In this document: positions 7,154-16,396 of the stretch, one piece after another
Position numbering within the stretch: the first letter of the stretch is position 1
Layout: each line of letters opens with the position of its first letter
Source of the DNA: 66-474 sp051954935
Lineage (GTDB): Bacteria; Pseudomonadota; Gammaproteobacteria; Xanthomonadales; Rhodanobacteraceae
Assembly (NCBI GenBank): GCA_051954935.1
Contig: JBQCHG010000051.1
Location: forward strand, 1 to 56,838
Length of the DNA stretch: 56,838 nucleotides
Reading direction: 5' to 3'
Notes under the pieces: generated by a model
Database searches by the model: none
What the model saw: only the letters and a program-made list of their open reading frames with translations
What the model was told of the DNA's origin: nothing
Translations under genes and position numbers: made by a program

Positions 7154-9175
7154 TCAGTGCGCAGCGGCAGGGGATGCGCCGCTTCCACCCGCACCCAGGT
7201 ACTTGGCGAGGAACGCCTGCATCATGTTGAACAGCTCCTCGTTGTGCTCCTCGCTGAAGAAGCCGTGCAGCTCCTTGGGCTCGGCGAGCCACTCGTAGGG
7301 TTTGCCCGCCTTGTCCAGCGCAGAGCGCAGATCGGTGGCATTCTCGTAAGGCACGCGCGGATCGTCCTTGCCGTGCGCGATCAGCACCGGCACGTTGAAC
7401 TTGTCCATCATGCTTACCGGCGAGATTGCGTAAGCGTCGGCTTCGGTCCCGATCGAATCACGGAAATAGACGCGGCCATACTTCAGGCGGCGCGTATCGC
7501 TCTTTTGCATGCCGATCCGCCAGTCGTAAACGCCGGCGTAGTCGATCGCACACTTGTAGAGCTTCGGGGCAAGGATCGGCTGCATCAGGGACGAGTAGCC
7601 CCCGAAGCTGCCGCCGAACACGCAGATGCGGTCCGGGTCCACGTAGCCCTGCGCGATCGCCCACTTCACGCCGTCGACCAGGTCGTTCTGGATGCCGCTG
7701 CCGAATTGCCCGTAGCCGGAGCGCTGGAAATTGCGCCCGCGCCCGCCGGAACCGCGGTAGTTGATCTGCAAGGTCGCGTAGCCACGGTTGGCCAGGAACG
7801 CGGACCAGGGGTCAAAGAACCACTCGTCCGCAGGGCCGATGGGACCGCCGTGCGGGATCAGCACCAGCGGCAGGTGCTTGCCATCGCTGCCCACCGGCAG
7901 CGTGAGATAGCCCACCAGCTCCGTACCGTCGCGCGCGGTGAAGTGCACCGGCTTGCGTTCGGGCATCTGGGCCGGGTCTATCCACGGCAACACCTTGTAG
8001 AGTGGCTGCGCGTGCATGGTGGTGCGATCGAACAGGGCGTAGACGCCGGGATTGCGATCGCTGTGCAGATGGATCAGCAGCATCGAACCGTCCGTACTGG
8101 CATCGGCGATGGTGACCATGTCGGCCGGATCGGTATCGGCCAATGCCTGCATCACCCGCGCATAGATGCCGTTCCCGATGTACTTGATGGTGGGCCGGCC
8201 CTGCGCCGTGAAGATCGCCGCGTAAGGCTGGTTTGTCACCGGCTCGAACAGCACGTCACTTACCGATGCAAATGGATCGGATGCCAGCACCTTGCGATCG
8301 GTGCCGTCGAGATTGCACTCGATCAGCGCGTTGGGACCGCCGTCGGTGCTGGAGAGCGCATACAAGTGCTTGCCATCTGCGCTGATCGCCAGTGGAGTGA
8401 AGTATTTTCCGATCGTCGAATCCGGCAATTTCGTCCAGGTATTGCCATCGGTGCTGGTGAACACCTCGGTTTCGCTATGGTCACCTATACCGGAAGCGAT
8501 GCGTGCGACTCCGTTGTAGGCGAGGAGGTTCATGCTTCCGTGCGCGACCTCGCCGACCTCCCTCGCATAACCGCTCACGGCATCCACGTCGTAAAGCCGG
8601 CTCTTCGATGAATCCCAGTCCGTTCCGTTGGAGCTCTCGTCGAACAGCTGCAGGTTCAAGTAGAAATGGCCGTTCGGGGTCGGCGGCAATCCGGAAATCT
8701 CGGCCGCGCCGCGTGGCAGGCTCTGCAGATTGGCTGTAGCCCAGCGGCTGTCGCGAAGATCCGGGTCCGGGCTGTAGAGCGTCTTCTTCTGCGTTCCGTC
8801 GTAGTTCACCGCGATGATCTCGCCGGTGCCCGACGGTTGTTCCAGCGTGCCGGTCTCCTTGCCGATGGACATGATCAGGCGCGTGTTGCTGACCCAATGA
8901 ACGTCCACCGGCACGTATCGCGCCGCCATGTTGAGCCGGCTCACCGCCTTGAGGTCCGGCAGGTGCAAAATGGCGAGCTGATAATCGGCGTCGCTGCTTC
9001 CGGAGTTCTCGCTGACCGCCACGGCCAGGTATTTGCCATCCGGCGACAACGCCGGATTCATCAAGGTTGCGTGCTTGACGAAATCGGAAACCGGCAGTTC
9101 GGTGGCCGACGTGGCCATGCCGGGCGCAAGCAGGCTGGCCGCAACGAGCCAGGTGATCAGGCGAAAGGAACGCAT
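7154..9175 (-). CDS. Secreted S9-family prolyl oligopeptidase-like serine peptidase
   Basis: A 673-residue exopeptidase-type enzyme. An N-terminal signal peptide (MRSFRLITWLVAASLLAPG, cleavage probably after about residue 23) is followed by a beta-propeller-like region and a C-terminal alpha/beta hydrolase domain. The nucleophile Ser is in GGSFGG (about residue 523), the Asp in HGKDDPRVP (about 605) and the His in KELHGF (about 637), the standard S9 order. The start at 9175 is supported by GGGGAA 6 nt upstream and the signal peptide. Enzymes of this group (acylaminoacyl-peptidase/DAP-like) are abundant in Xanthomonadales and scavenge peptides in the periplasm. Exact cleavage preference cannot be inferred. 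Confidence 0.92.
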   Translation of the reverse strand: MRSFRLITWLVAASLLAPGMATSATELPVSDFVKHATLMNPALSPDGKYLAVAVSENSGSSDADYQLAILHLPDLKAVSRLNMAARYVPVDVHWVSNTRLIMSIGKETGTLEQPSGTGEIIAVNYDGTQKKTLYSPDPDLRDSRWATANLQSLPRGAAEISGLPPTPNGHFYLNLQLFDESSNGTDWDSSKSRLYDVDAVSGYAREVGEVAHGSMNLLAYNGVARIASGIGDHSETEVFTSTDGNTWTKLPDSTIGKYFTPLAISADGKHLYALSSTDGGPNALIECNLDGTDRKVLASDPFASVSDVLFEPVTNQPYAAIFTAQGRPTIKYIGNGIYARVMQALADTDPADMVTIADASTDGSMLLIHLHSDRNPGVYALFDRTTMHAQPLYKVLPWIDPAQMPERKPVHFTARDGTELVGYLTLPVGSDGKHLPLVLIPHGGPIGPADEWFFDPWSAFLANRGYATLQINYRGSGGRGRNFQRSGYGQFGSGIQNDLVDGVKWAIAQGYVDPDRICVFGGSFGGYSSLMQPILAPKLYKCAIDYAGVYDWRIGMQKSDTRRLKYGRVYFRDSIGTEADAYAISPVSMMDKFNVPVLIAHGKDDPRVPYENATDLRSALDKAGKPYEWLAEPKELHGFFSEEHNEELFNMMQAFLAKYLGAGGSGASPAAAH

Positions 9176-9293
9176 CGTATTTCCCCGTGAAAAATCCCCG
9201 CCGGCGAGTATGCCAGAGCCAACCTCGCTGTCGCAGCGCGTTGCGGTGGGACCTCGACTGTCGCTACCGTAGTCATTTCCCGGACTGGACCAC

Positions 9294-10511
9294 ATGACCT
9301 CCGATTCGCACGAAGGGATCGAATACCCCGCGCTGTACCTGAGACGCGGCGAAGATGCGCGGCTGCGCGCCGGGCACCTCTGGGTTTTCGCCAACGAAGT
9401 GGACGTGGCGCGTTCGCCGCTGTCTTCGTTCGAAACCGGCGAGCCGTGCGTGATCCTGGATTCGCGCGACAAGCCGCTGGGGGTGGGTTACGTCAACCCG
9501 CATTCGCTGATCTGCGCGCGGCTGGTATCGCGCGGACTGGAGCATGCACTGGATGCGTCCCTGCTGACGCACCGGTTGAAAGTCGCGCTCGCGTTGCGGG
9601 AGCGCTTGTACGGGGAGCCGTTCTATCGGCTGTTGTACGGCGAGTCCGACGGCGTGCCGGGCTTGACGCTGGACCGCTTCGGCGATGTGATCGTGGCGCA
9701 GGCGACCACGGCCGGCATTGAGCGGCTGAAGCCGCAGGTCGAGGCGGCGGTGAAGAAGACGCTGAACCCGCGCGCGATGATCTGGAAGAACGATGCCGGG
9801 ATCCGCGCGCTGGAGCAGTTGCCGAGCTATGCCGACATCGCCTTCGGGGACGTGCCCGCACCGCTGGTCGTGCGCGAAGGCGGGCTGGAGTTCGCGCTCG
9901 ATCCGATCGGCGGCCAGAAGACCGGCTGGTTCTACGACCAGCGCGCCAACCGCGATGCACTGGCGCCGCTAGTGGAGGGCGCGCGCGTGCTGGACATGTT
10001 TTCGTATCTCGGTGCATGGGGCCTGCGCGCGGCGGCCATGGGCGCGAGGGAAGTGGTGTGCGTGGACGCTTCCGCACCGGCGGTGGCCGCGATCCGCCAG
10101 AACGCCGGGCGAAACGGCATGTCCGACCGCGTGCGTGCCGAGCGCGCGGATGCATTCGAATTCCTGAAAGCGGCGCGCGAACAACGCGAGCATTTCGACG
10201 TGGTGATCCTGGACCCGCCCGCGTTCGTGAAGCGCAAGAAGGATCTCAAGGAAGGTTCGCTTGCGTACCGGAGATTGAACGAGCTCGGGATGCAGGTGTT
10301 GTCACGCGACGGGATTCTGATCACCTGCTCGTGCTCGTACCACATGCCGCGCGAGGCACTGCTGCAGGGCGTGCAGCAGAGCGCGCGGCATCTCGACCGG
10401 AACGTGCAGGTGCTGGTGTCGCTGCAGCAGTCGCCGGACCATCCGGTGCATCCGGCGATACCGGAAACCGATTACCTGAAGGGCTTCGCGTGCCGGGTGT
10501 TGCCGGCGTGA
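9294..10511 (+). CDS. rlmI: 23S rRNA (cytosine-C5)-methyltransferase RlmI-type
   Basis: A class I SAM methyltransferase of 405 residues with an N-terminal PUA-like domain (LRAGHLWVFANEV). A central domain holds LYGESDGVPGLTLDRFG, and the C-terminal Rossmann domain has MFSYLGAWGLRAAAMGA and VILDPPAFVK. RlmI methylates C1962 of 23S rRNA in E. coli. The late SCSYHM segment carries the conserved cysteine used by m5C enzymes. It is divergent from the S9 peptidase gene across a 118-bp gap and is followed by lgt after 59 bp. Confidence 0.9.
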   Translation: MTSDSHEGIEYPALYLRRGEDARLRAGHLWVFANEVDVARSPLSSFETGEPCVILDSRDKPLGVGYVNPHSLICARLVSRGLEHALDASLLTHRLKVALALRERLYGEPFYRLLYGESDGVPGLTLDRFGDVIVAQATTAGIERLKPQVEAAVKKTLNPRAMIWKNDAGIRALEQLPSYADIAFGDVPAPLVVREGGLEFALDPIGGQKTGWFYDQRANRDALAPLVEGARVLDMFSYLGAWGLRAAAMGAREVVCVDASAPAVAAIRQNAGRNGMSDRVRAERADAFEFLKAAREQREHFDVVILDPPAFVKRKKDLKEGSLAYRRLNELGMQVLSRDGILITCSCSYHMPREALLQGVQQSARHLDRNVQVLVSLQQSPDHPVHPAIPETDYLKGFACRVLPA

Positions 10512-10570
10512 TCCGGAATCCGTGGCCGGGAGCCTGTAAGATTCCGGCCTTGTCTTGACCCACGATCCCC

Positions 10571-11500
10571 ATGACCCATCCCTATTTCGTCGACTTCAAC
10601 CCGATCGCCTTCAATCTCGGCCCGATCGGCGTGCACTGGTATGGGCTGATGTACCTGGGCGGGTTCGTCGGTGCATGGGTGCTCGGCAACCATCGGCGCA
10701 AGCTCGGACGTTTCCCGGTCAGCCGCGACGCGCTGGCGGACCTGGCGTTCTACGTAATGCTGGGCATCATCATCGGCGGGCGCGTGTGGTACATGCTGTC
10801 CTATTACAAGTCGAGCATTGCGCCGAACCTGCTCGAGTGGATATGGAAGGAGCCGCTCGCGCTGTTCCGCATCTGGGACGGCGGCATGTCCTTCCATGGC
10901 GGCCTGCTCGGCGTGCTCGCCGCGAGCCTGTGGTGGTGGTGGCGGAATCGCGACCGGATCACGCATTACTTCGACGTGGTGGATTTCGTCGCGCCGCTGG
11001 TGCCGATCGGACTTGGCCTGGGTCGCATCGGCAACTTCATCAATGGCGAACTGTGGGGAAAGCTCACCGATCTGCCCTGGGGCATGGTGTTTCCGCATGC
11101 GCTCCAGCAGAACGTCCCGCAGTTTCGCAATGCCACCGTTGCGCAGTTGCACCAGCTCTGGCAAACCGGCGCGCTCGACGCCTACGCGCGCCAGCCGTCG
11201 GAACTCTACGAATTCTTCCTCGAAGGCGTGGTGATGTTCACCGTGCTCTTCATCTACTCGATGAAGCCGCGCCGGCGCTATGCAGTGTCCGGCCTGTTCG
11301 CGCTGATGTACGGCGTGTTCCGCTTCGCGGTGGAATTCGTGCGCATGCCCGACGAGCAGCTCGGCTACCTGCTCGGCACGCACTGGCTGACGATGGGCCA
11401 GGTGCAATCCATCCCGCTGGTCGTTGTCGGGGTGATCCTGTTGTGGATGTCGCGACGCGCGCCGGTGCCGCGGATGGAGGCCATGGGCGAGGCGGCCTGA
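10571..11500 (+). CDS. lgt: Prolipoprotein diacylglyceryl transferase Lgt
   Basis: An inner-membrane enzyme that attaches diacylglycerol from phosphatidylglycerol to the lipobox cysteine of prolipoproteins, the first step of lipoprotein maturation. It has 309 residues with seven hydrophobic segments. Signatures seen are GVHWYGLMYLGGF near the N-terminus, the MSFHGG histidine motif, the Lgt signature GLGRIGNFINGELWG, and RQPSELYE with an invariant arginine. Convergent with corA, with 12 bp between stops. The DUF4105 gene, a possible later-step lipoprotein enzyme, is only about 1.1 kb away. Confidence 0.96.
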   Translation: MTHPYFVDFNPIAFNLGPIGVHWYGLMYLGGFVGAWVLGNHRRKLGRFPVSRDALADLAFYVMLGIIIGGRVWYMLSYYKSSIAPNLLEWIWKEPLALFRIWDGGMSFHGGLLGVLAASLWWWWRNRDRITHYFDVVDFVAPLVPIGLGLGRIGNFINGELWGKLTDLPWGMVFPHALQQNVPQFRNATVAQLHQLWQTGALDAYARQPSELYEFFLEGVVMFTVLFIYSMKPRRRYAVSGLFALMYGVFRFAVEFVRMPDEQLGYLLGTHWLTMGQVQSIPLVVVGVILLWMSRRAPVPRMEAMGEAA

Positions 11501-11512
11501 TCACGCCGCGAG

Positions 11513-12508
11513 TCACAGCCACTTCGCGCGTTTCAGCACCACGTAGAGCAGGGCACAGATGCTCGCGGTGACCGCGATCATCACCGGATAGGCGAGCGGA
11601 TTGTCCAGCTCCGGCATGTGCCTGAAATTCATGCCGTACCAGCTTGCCAGCAGCGTCGGCGCTGCGAGCAGCGCGGCCCAGCCGGCCAGGCGTTTCACCA
11701 CTTCGTTCTGGCGAACCGTGATCAGCGAGAGGTTGACGTTCATCGCGGCGCCGAGCATCTCGCGCATCGAATTGATCGCGTCGCTGACGCGCGAAACGTG
11801 GTCATGCACGTCGCGGAAATACGGCCGCACTTCGTCGCGGATCAGCTCGGGATGCAGCCGCACCAGCTGGTTCAGGATGTCCTGCAGCGGCGCCACCGCA
11901 AGTTTCAGCGTAAGCAGCTCGCGCTGCATGTCGTACAGTCGCTTGATGGTGTCGCGCTTGTAGGCCTCGGCGAAAATGTCCTGCTCCAGCGCCTGCAATT
12001 CCTTCTTGAACTCCTCCACGATCGGCAGGAAGTTGTCCACGATGAAATCCAGCACCGAGTACAGGCCGTAGCTAGGCCCGCAGGCCAGGTGCGCCGGCGT
12101 CTGCTCGCAATTGCGCCGCGCCGGTGCATAGGACAGCGAGGAACCGTGGCGTACCGTCAGCAGGTAGCGCTTGCCGAGGAAGATGTGGGTCTCGCCGAAG
12201 GCGATGTTGCCGCCGATCAGTTGCGCGGTCTGCGCGACGATGAACAGCGAATCGCCGTAGGCTTCGATCTTGGGTCGCTGGTGCGCGTTGTGCGCGTCCT
12301 CGACCGCGAGTTCGTGCAAGCCGAACTCCTCGCCCATCTTCTCCAGCAGCGGTTCGTCCGGTTCCACCAGTCCGACCCAGACGAAGGTGTCCGGCTCGGC
12401 CAGCACGTCACTGATCTCGTCCAGCGTGATGTTGCGCAGCCGGTTGCCATGCACGTCGTAAGCGACGCAGTTGGCGACCATCGGGCTGGAAGCGGCGGGC
12501 GTGTCCAT
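11513..12508 (-). CDS. corA: CorA-family magnesium/cobalt transporter
   Basis: A 331-residue protein with the CorA plan: a long cytoplasmic N-terminal domain rich in charged helices, then two C-terminal membrane segments. The first membrane segment ends in the selectivity motif YGMNF (GMN at about residue 292-294), followed by the MPELDNPLAYP loop (MPEL form). The protein forms pentameric Mg2+/Co2+/Ni2+ channels in the inner membrane. The start ATG at 12508 gives MDTPAASSPMV, ordinary for the family. It is downstream of, but probably transcriptionally separate from, the DUF4105 gene (140 bp gap). Confidence 0.93.
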   Translation of the reverse strand: MDTPAASSPMVANCVAYDVHGNRLRNITLDEISDVLAEPDTFVWVGLVEPDEPLLEKMGEEFGLHELAVEDAHNAHQRPKIEAYGDSLFIVAQTAQLIGGNIAFGETHIFLGKRYLLTVRHGSSLSYAPARRNCEQTPAHLACGPSYGLYSVLDFIVDNFLPIVEEFKKELQALEQDIFAEAYKRDTIKRLYDMQRELLTLKLAVAPLQDILNQLVRLHPELIRDEVRPYFRDVHDHVSRVSDAINSMREMLGAAMNVNLSLITVRQNEVVKRLAGWAALLAAPTLLASWYGMNFRHMPELDNPLAYPVMIAVTASICALLYVVLKRAKWL

Positions 12509-12648
12509 GCGGCCGATTATGCGCTATCCCTGCGCGTGAAAGCGGCCGTCCATGGCCGCACTTCTGAAAAGAGCGCGCGGATGGGAGCGAGAGCAATGCA
12601 GTCCGCCAATAAACGCAAGAGTGCGAATGATGCCAGGAGGATTTGCGT

Positions 12649-13881
12649 TTATTCGCGTGCGGGCTGGCGCTTTTGAATACTCGCGCCCAATCCGAACAAT
12701 AGCCCCAGCCAGACCGGCAGCGCCAGCAGGATCCACGGCAGGTTGCGTTGTGGCAGCAAGTTCGTGAGATTGACGATCAACGCGACTATCGCAGCGAGCG
12801 CCATCAGCGAAGCGAGCGCCAACGTGATGCCGGACGGGCGTGCATCGCGACGCGCAAGCTTGAGCACGCCGGGAACCAGCAGCAGCGCCACGGGATCGAA
12901 CAGCAGCAGGTTCTGGTTGGCCCACGCCGCGCGATGCGCGGTGAGGCCCCACAGGATCGCCATGCCCAGGCCCGCCAGGCCCGCTAGGAGCAGGTAAAGC
13001 GCACCGCCGAATGCGAATCCGTAGCGTGCGACGCGGTTGCCACGTCGAAGCCATCCGGCCAACGCAAGCGCCATGCCGCAAATCAATCCCGCTGCCAGCA
13101 GGGGCCAGCGCAGGTCCGGTGGCGATGGGGGCGGCGGCGGGATGCGCGCTTCGGCAAGGCGCGTTTCCGAACTCACCAGCGGTTCGCCATCCGGGGTGTG
13201 CACGCTGCGCAGAGTTTCCATCAGTTGCGCGGGGAGGAAGCTGCCGCTCCAGCCGTTCAATGGCTGATCGGCATAAGGCCCGAGCCCCAGGTCGAGCACC
13301 AGCATCAGCCAAGGTTGCCCCGCCATCAGCCGGTCCGTCTGCGAGCGATAGGTGAAATCGCGCCGCTGCTTTCGCATCTGCAGCTGCAGCGTGCCCCGCA
13401 GTACGTCGTTCAGGGCGTCGCGCAGGCGCGTGGTGCAATTGGCGACATAGTAGTCGTAGGCGTAGCGCGCGTTCTGTGGCTGCACGTTCCAGACCAGGAA
13501 ATCGCGAAGACGCGCGCGTTGTTCGGGCGCGAGGTTCAATCGCTGCGCCACGATCCAGCGGCCTTCGCCCTCGTAGGTCGCGAGATCGTCGGCGGCGGGC
13601 CACGCTGCGGCGAGATAGTTCATCCGCCCGCGCGCGAAGTTGTAGATGAAATCCTTCTGATTAAAATCGAACAGGCCGTAATTGAAGGCTATGGTCTGGC
13701 CGTCGCTGATATCGGTCAGCACCAGCGCGTCGTGTCCGAAGCGTTCCCAGTAGATCTCGCCGGGGCCGTAGGTGTAGAGGTCAACGCGCAGGTTTTCGCC
13801 GGGGGCGTGGACGACATCGGCGTGGGCGGCAAACGACCAGGCTGCGATCAGCACGCACAGGAATCGCAGCATCGAACGCAT
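12649..13881 (-). CDS. DUF4105 membrane protein, candidate Lnb-type lipoprotein N-acyltransferase
   Basis: A 410-residue protein. A signal peptide (about 1-21) is followed by a periplasmic DUF4105 domain. About five hydrophobic segments follow at roughly 259-277, 288-312, 326-343, 352-376 and 381-400. A conserved His sits in WERFGHDAL (His50) and a Cys in YYVANCTTRLRDAL (Cys149). That pairing fits a permuted NlpC/P60-like papain fold with a Cys-His site. From memory, the Bacteroides lipoprotein N-acyltransferase Lnb is a DUF4105 protein; this link should be checked. The gene sits directly after phoH-ybeY-corC on the same strand, where lnt is found in many gammaproteobacteria. The start at 13881 has AGGGGTG upstream. 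N-acyltransferase function here is inference. Confidence 0.78.
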   Translation of the reverse strand: MRSMLRFLCVLIAAWSFAAHADVVHAPGENLRVDLYTYGPGEIYWERFGHDALVLTDISDGQTIAFNYGLFDFNQKDFIYNFARGRMNYLAAAWPAADDLATYEGEGRWIVAQRLNLAPEQRARLRDFLVWNVQPQNARYAYDYYVANCTTRLRDALNDVLRGTLQLQMRKQRRDFTYRSQTDRLMAGQPWLMLVLDLGLGPYADQPLNGWSGSFLPAQLMETLRSVHTPDGEPLVSSETRLAEARIPPPPPSPPDLRWPLLAAGLICGMALALAGWLRRGNRVARYGFAFGGALYLLLAGLAGLGMAILWGLTAHRAAWANQNLLLFDPVALLLVPGVLKLARRDARPSGITLALASLMALAAIVALIVNLTNLLPQRNLPWILLALPVWLGLLFGLGASIQKRQPARE

Positions 13882-13981
13882 GCACACCCCTATTCTCGTC
13901 GTCCGGCGCGAAGCGCCGTTGTCTTTTGCGAAGGACGGGGGCTGGTGGCGACCAGGCAACACCCGAGCGCGACGTTACCGG

Positions 13982-14001
13982 ATTCCGGCCTGCGCCGGAA
14001 T
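13982..14001. repeat. REP-like hairpin in the corC-DUF4105 gap
   Basis: A perfect 8-bp stem, ATTCCGGC-CTGC-GCCGGAAT, followed by GACG. The 157-bp gap also holds CGGCGC-GAA-GCGCCG near 13910. The GGAATGACG core is shared with the larger inverted-repeat element at 20262-20394, so both look like members of one dispersed palindrome family. Confidence 0.6.
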
Positions 14002-14038
14002 GACGAGCTTCCTCTCGCTGGTGCCTGGATCCTCCGCT

Positions 14039-14887
14039 TCACGCGTTATCGCGCTTGCGGACCCGGAACTGGAGAACGCGCCGATCATCTGCGCGCGTGA
14101 CGCTGAACGCGAACCCGTCCAGCGCGATTTCTTCGCCGGGTTCGGGGAGATGGCCGATCTCGGCGGTGATCATCCCGCCGATCGTGTCGTGGTCTTCGTC
14201 GGAATAGCGGCTGCCGAGCTGCTCGTTGAACTCGTCGATCGGCGTCAGCGCATCCACCAGCCATTCGGATTCGCCGGCCGGCACGATCAGTTGCGGCGGC
14301 GGTTCGATGTCGTGCTCGTCGTCGATCTCGCCGACGATTTCCTCGAGGATGTCCTCGATGGTGATCAGGCCGGCGACGCCGCCGTATTCGTCCACCACCA
14401 CTGCCATGTGATTGCGCGAGCGGCGCAGCTCCGCCAGGAGCACGTTCAGGCGCATGGATTCGGGGATCATCACCGCCGGGCGCAGCAGTGCGCGGATGTC
14501 GGCGGATTTGCCCTGCGCGCAGCCGCGCAGCAGGTCCTTGGCGAGCAGGATGCCGAGTATTTCGTCCTTGTCCTCGCCATGAACCGGAAAACGTGAATGG
14601 CCGGATTCGATCACGGTGGCGAGGATGGAGGCCGGATCGTCGTCTATAGCCAACATCACCATTTGTGCGCGCGGCACCATCACGTCGTCAACCAAAAGAT
14701 GGGCGACGCGCAGCGCGCCTTCGATCATCGCGTAGGTGTCGGGCGACAGCAGGCCATTGGCCTGTGCTTCGCGCAGCTCGGCGAGCAATTCCTCGCGGTT
14801 GCGCGGTTCACCGGAAAGCATGTGGCCCAGACGATCCCACCAGGAACGATGGGCGGGGCCGTTGTTACTTGGGGGTTCTGCGGACAT
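14039..14887 (-). CDS. corC: CorC/YbeX-type CBS-domain protein
   Basis: A 282-residue cytoplasmic protein with two CBS domains (MVPRAQMVMLAIDD... and HMAVVVDEYGGVAGLITIED) and a C-terminal CorC_HlyC transporter-associated domain (EIGHLPEPGEEIALDGFAF). Family members were linked to Mg2+/Co2+ efflux; YbeX in E. coli is also tied to ribosome metabolism. The ATG at 14887 is preferred to an upstream frame extension because homologues begin with a short polar stretch before SWWDRLGHMLSGEP. It follows ybeY after 71 bp and belongs to the phoH-ybeY-corC set. Confidence 0.93.
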   Translation of the reverse strand: MSAEPPSNNGPAHRSWWDRLGHMLSGEPRNREELLAELREAQANGLLSPDTYAMIEGALRVAHLLVDDVMVPRAQMVMLAIDDDPASILATVIESGHSRFPVHGEDKDEILGILLAKDLLRGCAQGKSADIRALLRPAVMIPESMRLNVLLAELRRSRNHMAVVVDEYGGVAGLITIEDILEEIVGEIDDEHDIEPPPQLIVPAGESEWLVDALTPIDEFNEQLGSRYSDEDHDTIGGMITAEIGHLPEPGEEIALDGFAFSVTRADDRRVLQFRVRKRDNA

Positions 14888-14958
14888 GAGATTGGGTACG
14901 TCCCCGAAGGGGCGGGGGTGCAAGTGTAGCAAGACGGTGCTTTTCGTGCGGCGCGTTC

Positions 14959-15420
14959 CTACGGCCGATATGGATCGGGAATACCAAATCCAGCCAGCAC
15001 GCGCGCCTCCAGCGCTTCCATCTTCGCCGCATCCCTGTCGTCCTGATGGTCGAAGCCCAGCAGGTGCAGCACGCCGTGGATCGTGAGGTGCGCGTAGTGG
15101 TCGCGCACGGACTTGTGCTGTTCGCGTGCCTCGCGCGCGACCACGGGCGCACAGATCACGATGTCGCCCAGCAGCGGCGATCTCACGCCGCGCGGCAGTT
15201 CCGCGGGAAACGACAGAACGTTGGTCGCGTAATCGCGACCGCGGTAGCGGTGATTCAACGCGCGGCCTTCGCGCGTGCCGACGATGCGGACCGAAATTTC
15301 CGCGGGGTTGCGGTGGTGCGCGCCGGCGAGGGCTGCATCAGCCCAGCGGCGGAAACTCGCCGCCGCAGGGGTGCCGCGGCGCGGCACCGCGTACGAAAGA
15401 TGCAGGTCAGTCGGCGCCAT
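14959..15420 (-). CDS. ybeY: Endoribonuclease YbeY (16S rRNA 3'-end maturation)
   Basis: A metal-dependent endoribonuclease needed for 16S rRNA 3'-end processing and ribosome quality control. It has 153 residues, normal length. The zinc-binding histidine motif is intact in HLTIHGVLHLLGFDH (HxxxHxxxxxH pattern), preceded by NVLSFPAE, the other family signature. The ATG at 15420 lies inside the end of phoH (14-bp overlap), consistent with coupled translation in one operon. Confidence 0.95.
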   Translation of the reverse strand: MAPTDLHLSYAVPRRGTPAAASFRRWADAALAGAHHRNPAEISVRIVGTREGRALNHRYRGRDYATNVLSFPAELPRGVRSPLLGDIVICAPVVAREAREQHKSVRDHYAHLTIHGVLHLLGFDHQDDRDAAKMEALEARVLAGFGIPDPYRP

Positions 15421-16396
15421 TGGCGTCGCGCTGCTCCGCGGCTTCATAAGCCCGCACGATCTTCGCCACCAGCGGATGCCGCACCACGTCTCGCGAAGTG
15501 AAGAAGGTGAAACTGATCCCATCCACGTCGCGCAGCACCTCGATCACGTGACGCAGGCCGGAGCGCGCATTGCGCGGCAGATCCACCTGAGTCACGTCGC
15601 CCGTCACCACCGCGACCGTGCCGAAGCCGATGCGGGTCAGAAACATCTTCATCTGCTCGACCGTGGTGTTTTGCGCCTCGTCCAGGATCACGAACGAGTC
15701 GTTGAGCGTGCGTCCTCGCATGTAGGCGAGCGGCGCGATCTCGATCACGTTGCGCTCGATCAGCTTGGCGACCTTCTCGAAGCCGAGCATTTCGTACAGC
15801 GCGTCGTAGAGCGGGCGCAGGTAGGGGTCCACCTTCTGCGAAAGATCGCCAGGAAGGAATCCCAGTTTCTCGCCGGCTTCGACCGCGGGACGTACCAGGA
15901 TCAACCGCTGCGCGCGGCCGGCCTCCAGTGCCTCGACCGCGCTCGCGACCGCGAGGTACGTCTTGCCCGTGCCGGCCGGGCCGACGCCGAAATTGATGTC
16001 GTGGGTGGCGATCGCGTGCAGGTAGCGCACCTGGTTGGCGCCGCGGCCGCGGATCACGCCGCGCTTCACTTTGATCGTGACTTCCTGCGCCGTTTCCGCA
16101 GCGCGTTCGGCCAGCGCGTCCACCCCGGACTCGGAAAGGTGCAGGTTGATCGTCTGTCCGGTCAGTGCCTCGTTTTCCGTGCTGGCGTAAAGATCGCGCA
16201 ACACGCGCTCGCCGGCCTGTACCGCGTAGTCCTCGCCGATCACGCGGAAGATGTTGCCGCGATTATTGATCTCCACGCCGAGACGCAATTCGATCTGGCG
16301 CAGATGTTCATCGAACGGGCCACAGAGATTTGCGAGACGCTGCGAGTCGTCGGGTTCGAGCACCAGGTCGCGCTGGGTAAGACTGTCGGCGGTCAT
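15407..16396 (-). CDS. phoH: PhoH-family ATPase (YbeZ)
   Basis: A 329-residue ATPase of the PhoH/YbeZ family that works with YbeY and RNA. The N-terminal KH-like region precedes the P-loop NFGVGPAGTGKTYLA, the conserved RPAVEAGEKLGFLPGD and Walker B FVILDEAQNTT. YbeZ is thought to be the YbeY-partner ATPase. The start ATG at 16396 gives MTADSLTQRDL. The gene starts about 98 bp from the divergent tetR start; the AT-rich tract between them may serve both genes. In many relatives miaB precedes phoH directly; here a transport cassette intervenes. Confidence 0.94.
   Translation of the reverse strand: MTADSLTQRDLVLEPDDSQRLANLCGPFDEHLRQIELRLGVEINNRGNIFRVIGEDYAVQAGERVLRDLYASTENEALTGQTINLHLSESGVDALAERAAETAQEVTIKVKRGVIRGRGANQVRYLHAIATHDINFGVGPAGTGKTYLAVASAVEALEAGRAQRLILVRPAVEAGEKLGFLPGDLSQKVDPYLRPLYDALYEMLGFEKVAKLIERNVIEIAPLAYMRGRTLNDSFVILDEAQNTTVEQMKMFLTRIGFGTVAVVTGDVTQVDLPRNARSGLRHVIEVLRDVDGISFTFFTSRDVVRHPLVAKIVRAYEAAEQRDANGAD

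Noticed and set aside
5829..7298. 489-codon plus-strand open frame opposite the DUF255 gene
   Set aside because: It is a high-GC shadow of a well-supported gene; its translation has no recognisable domain.
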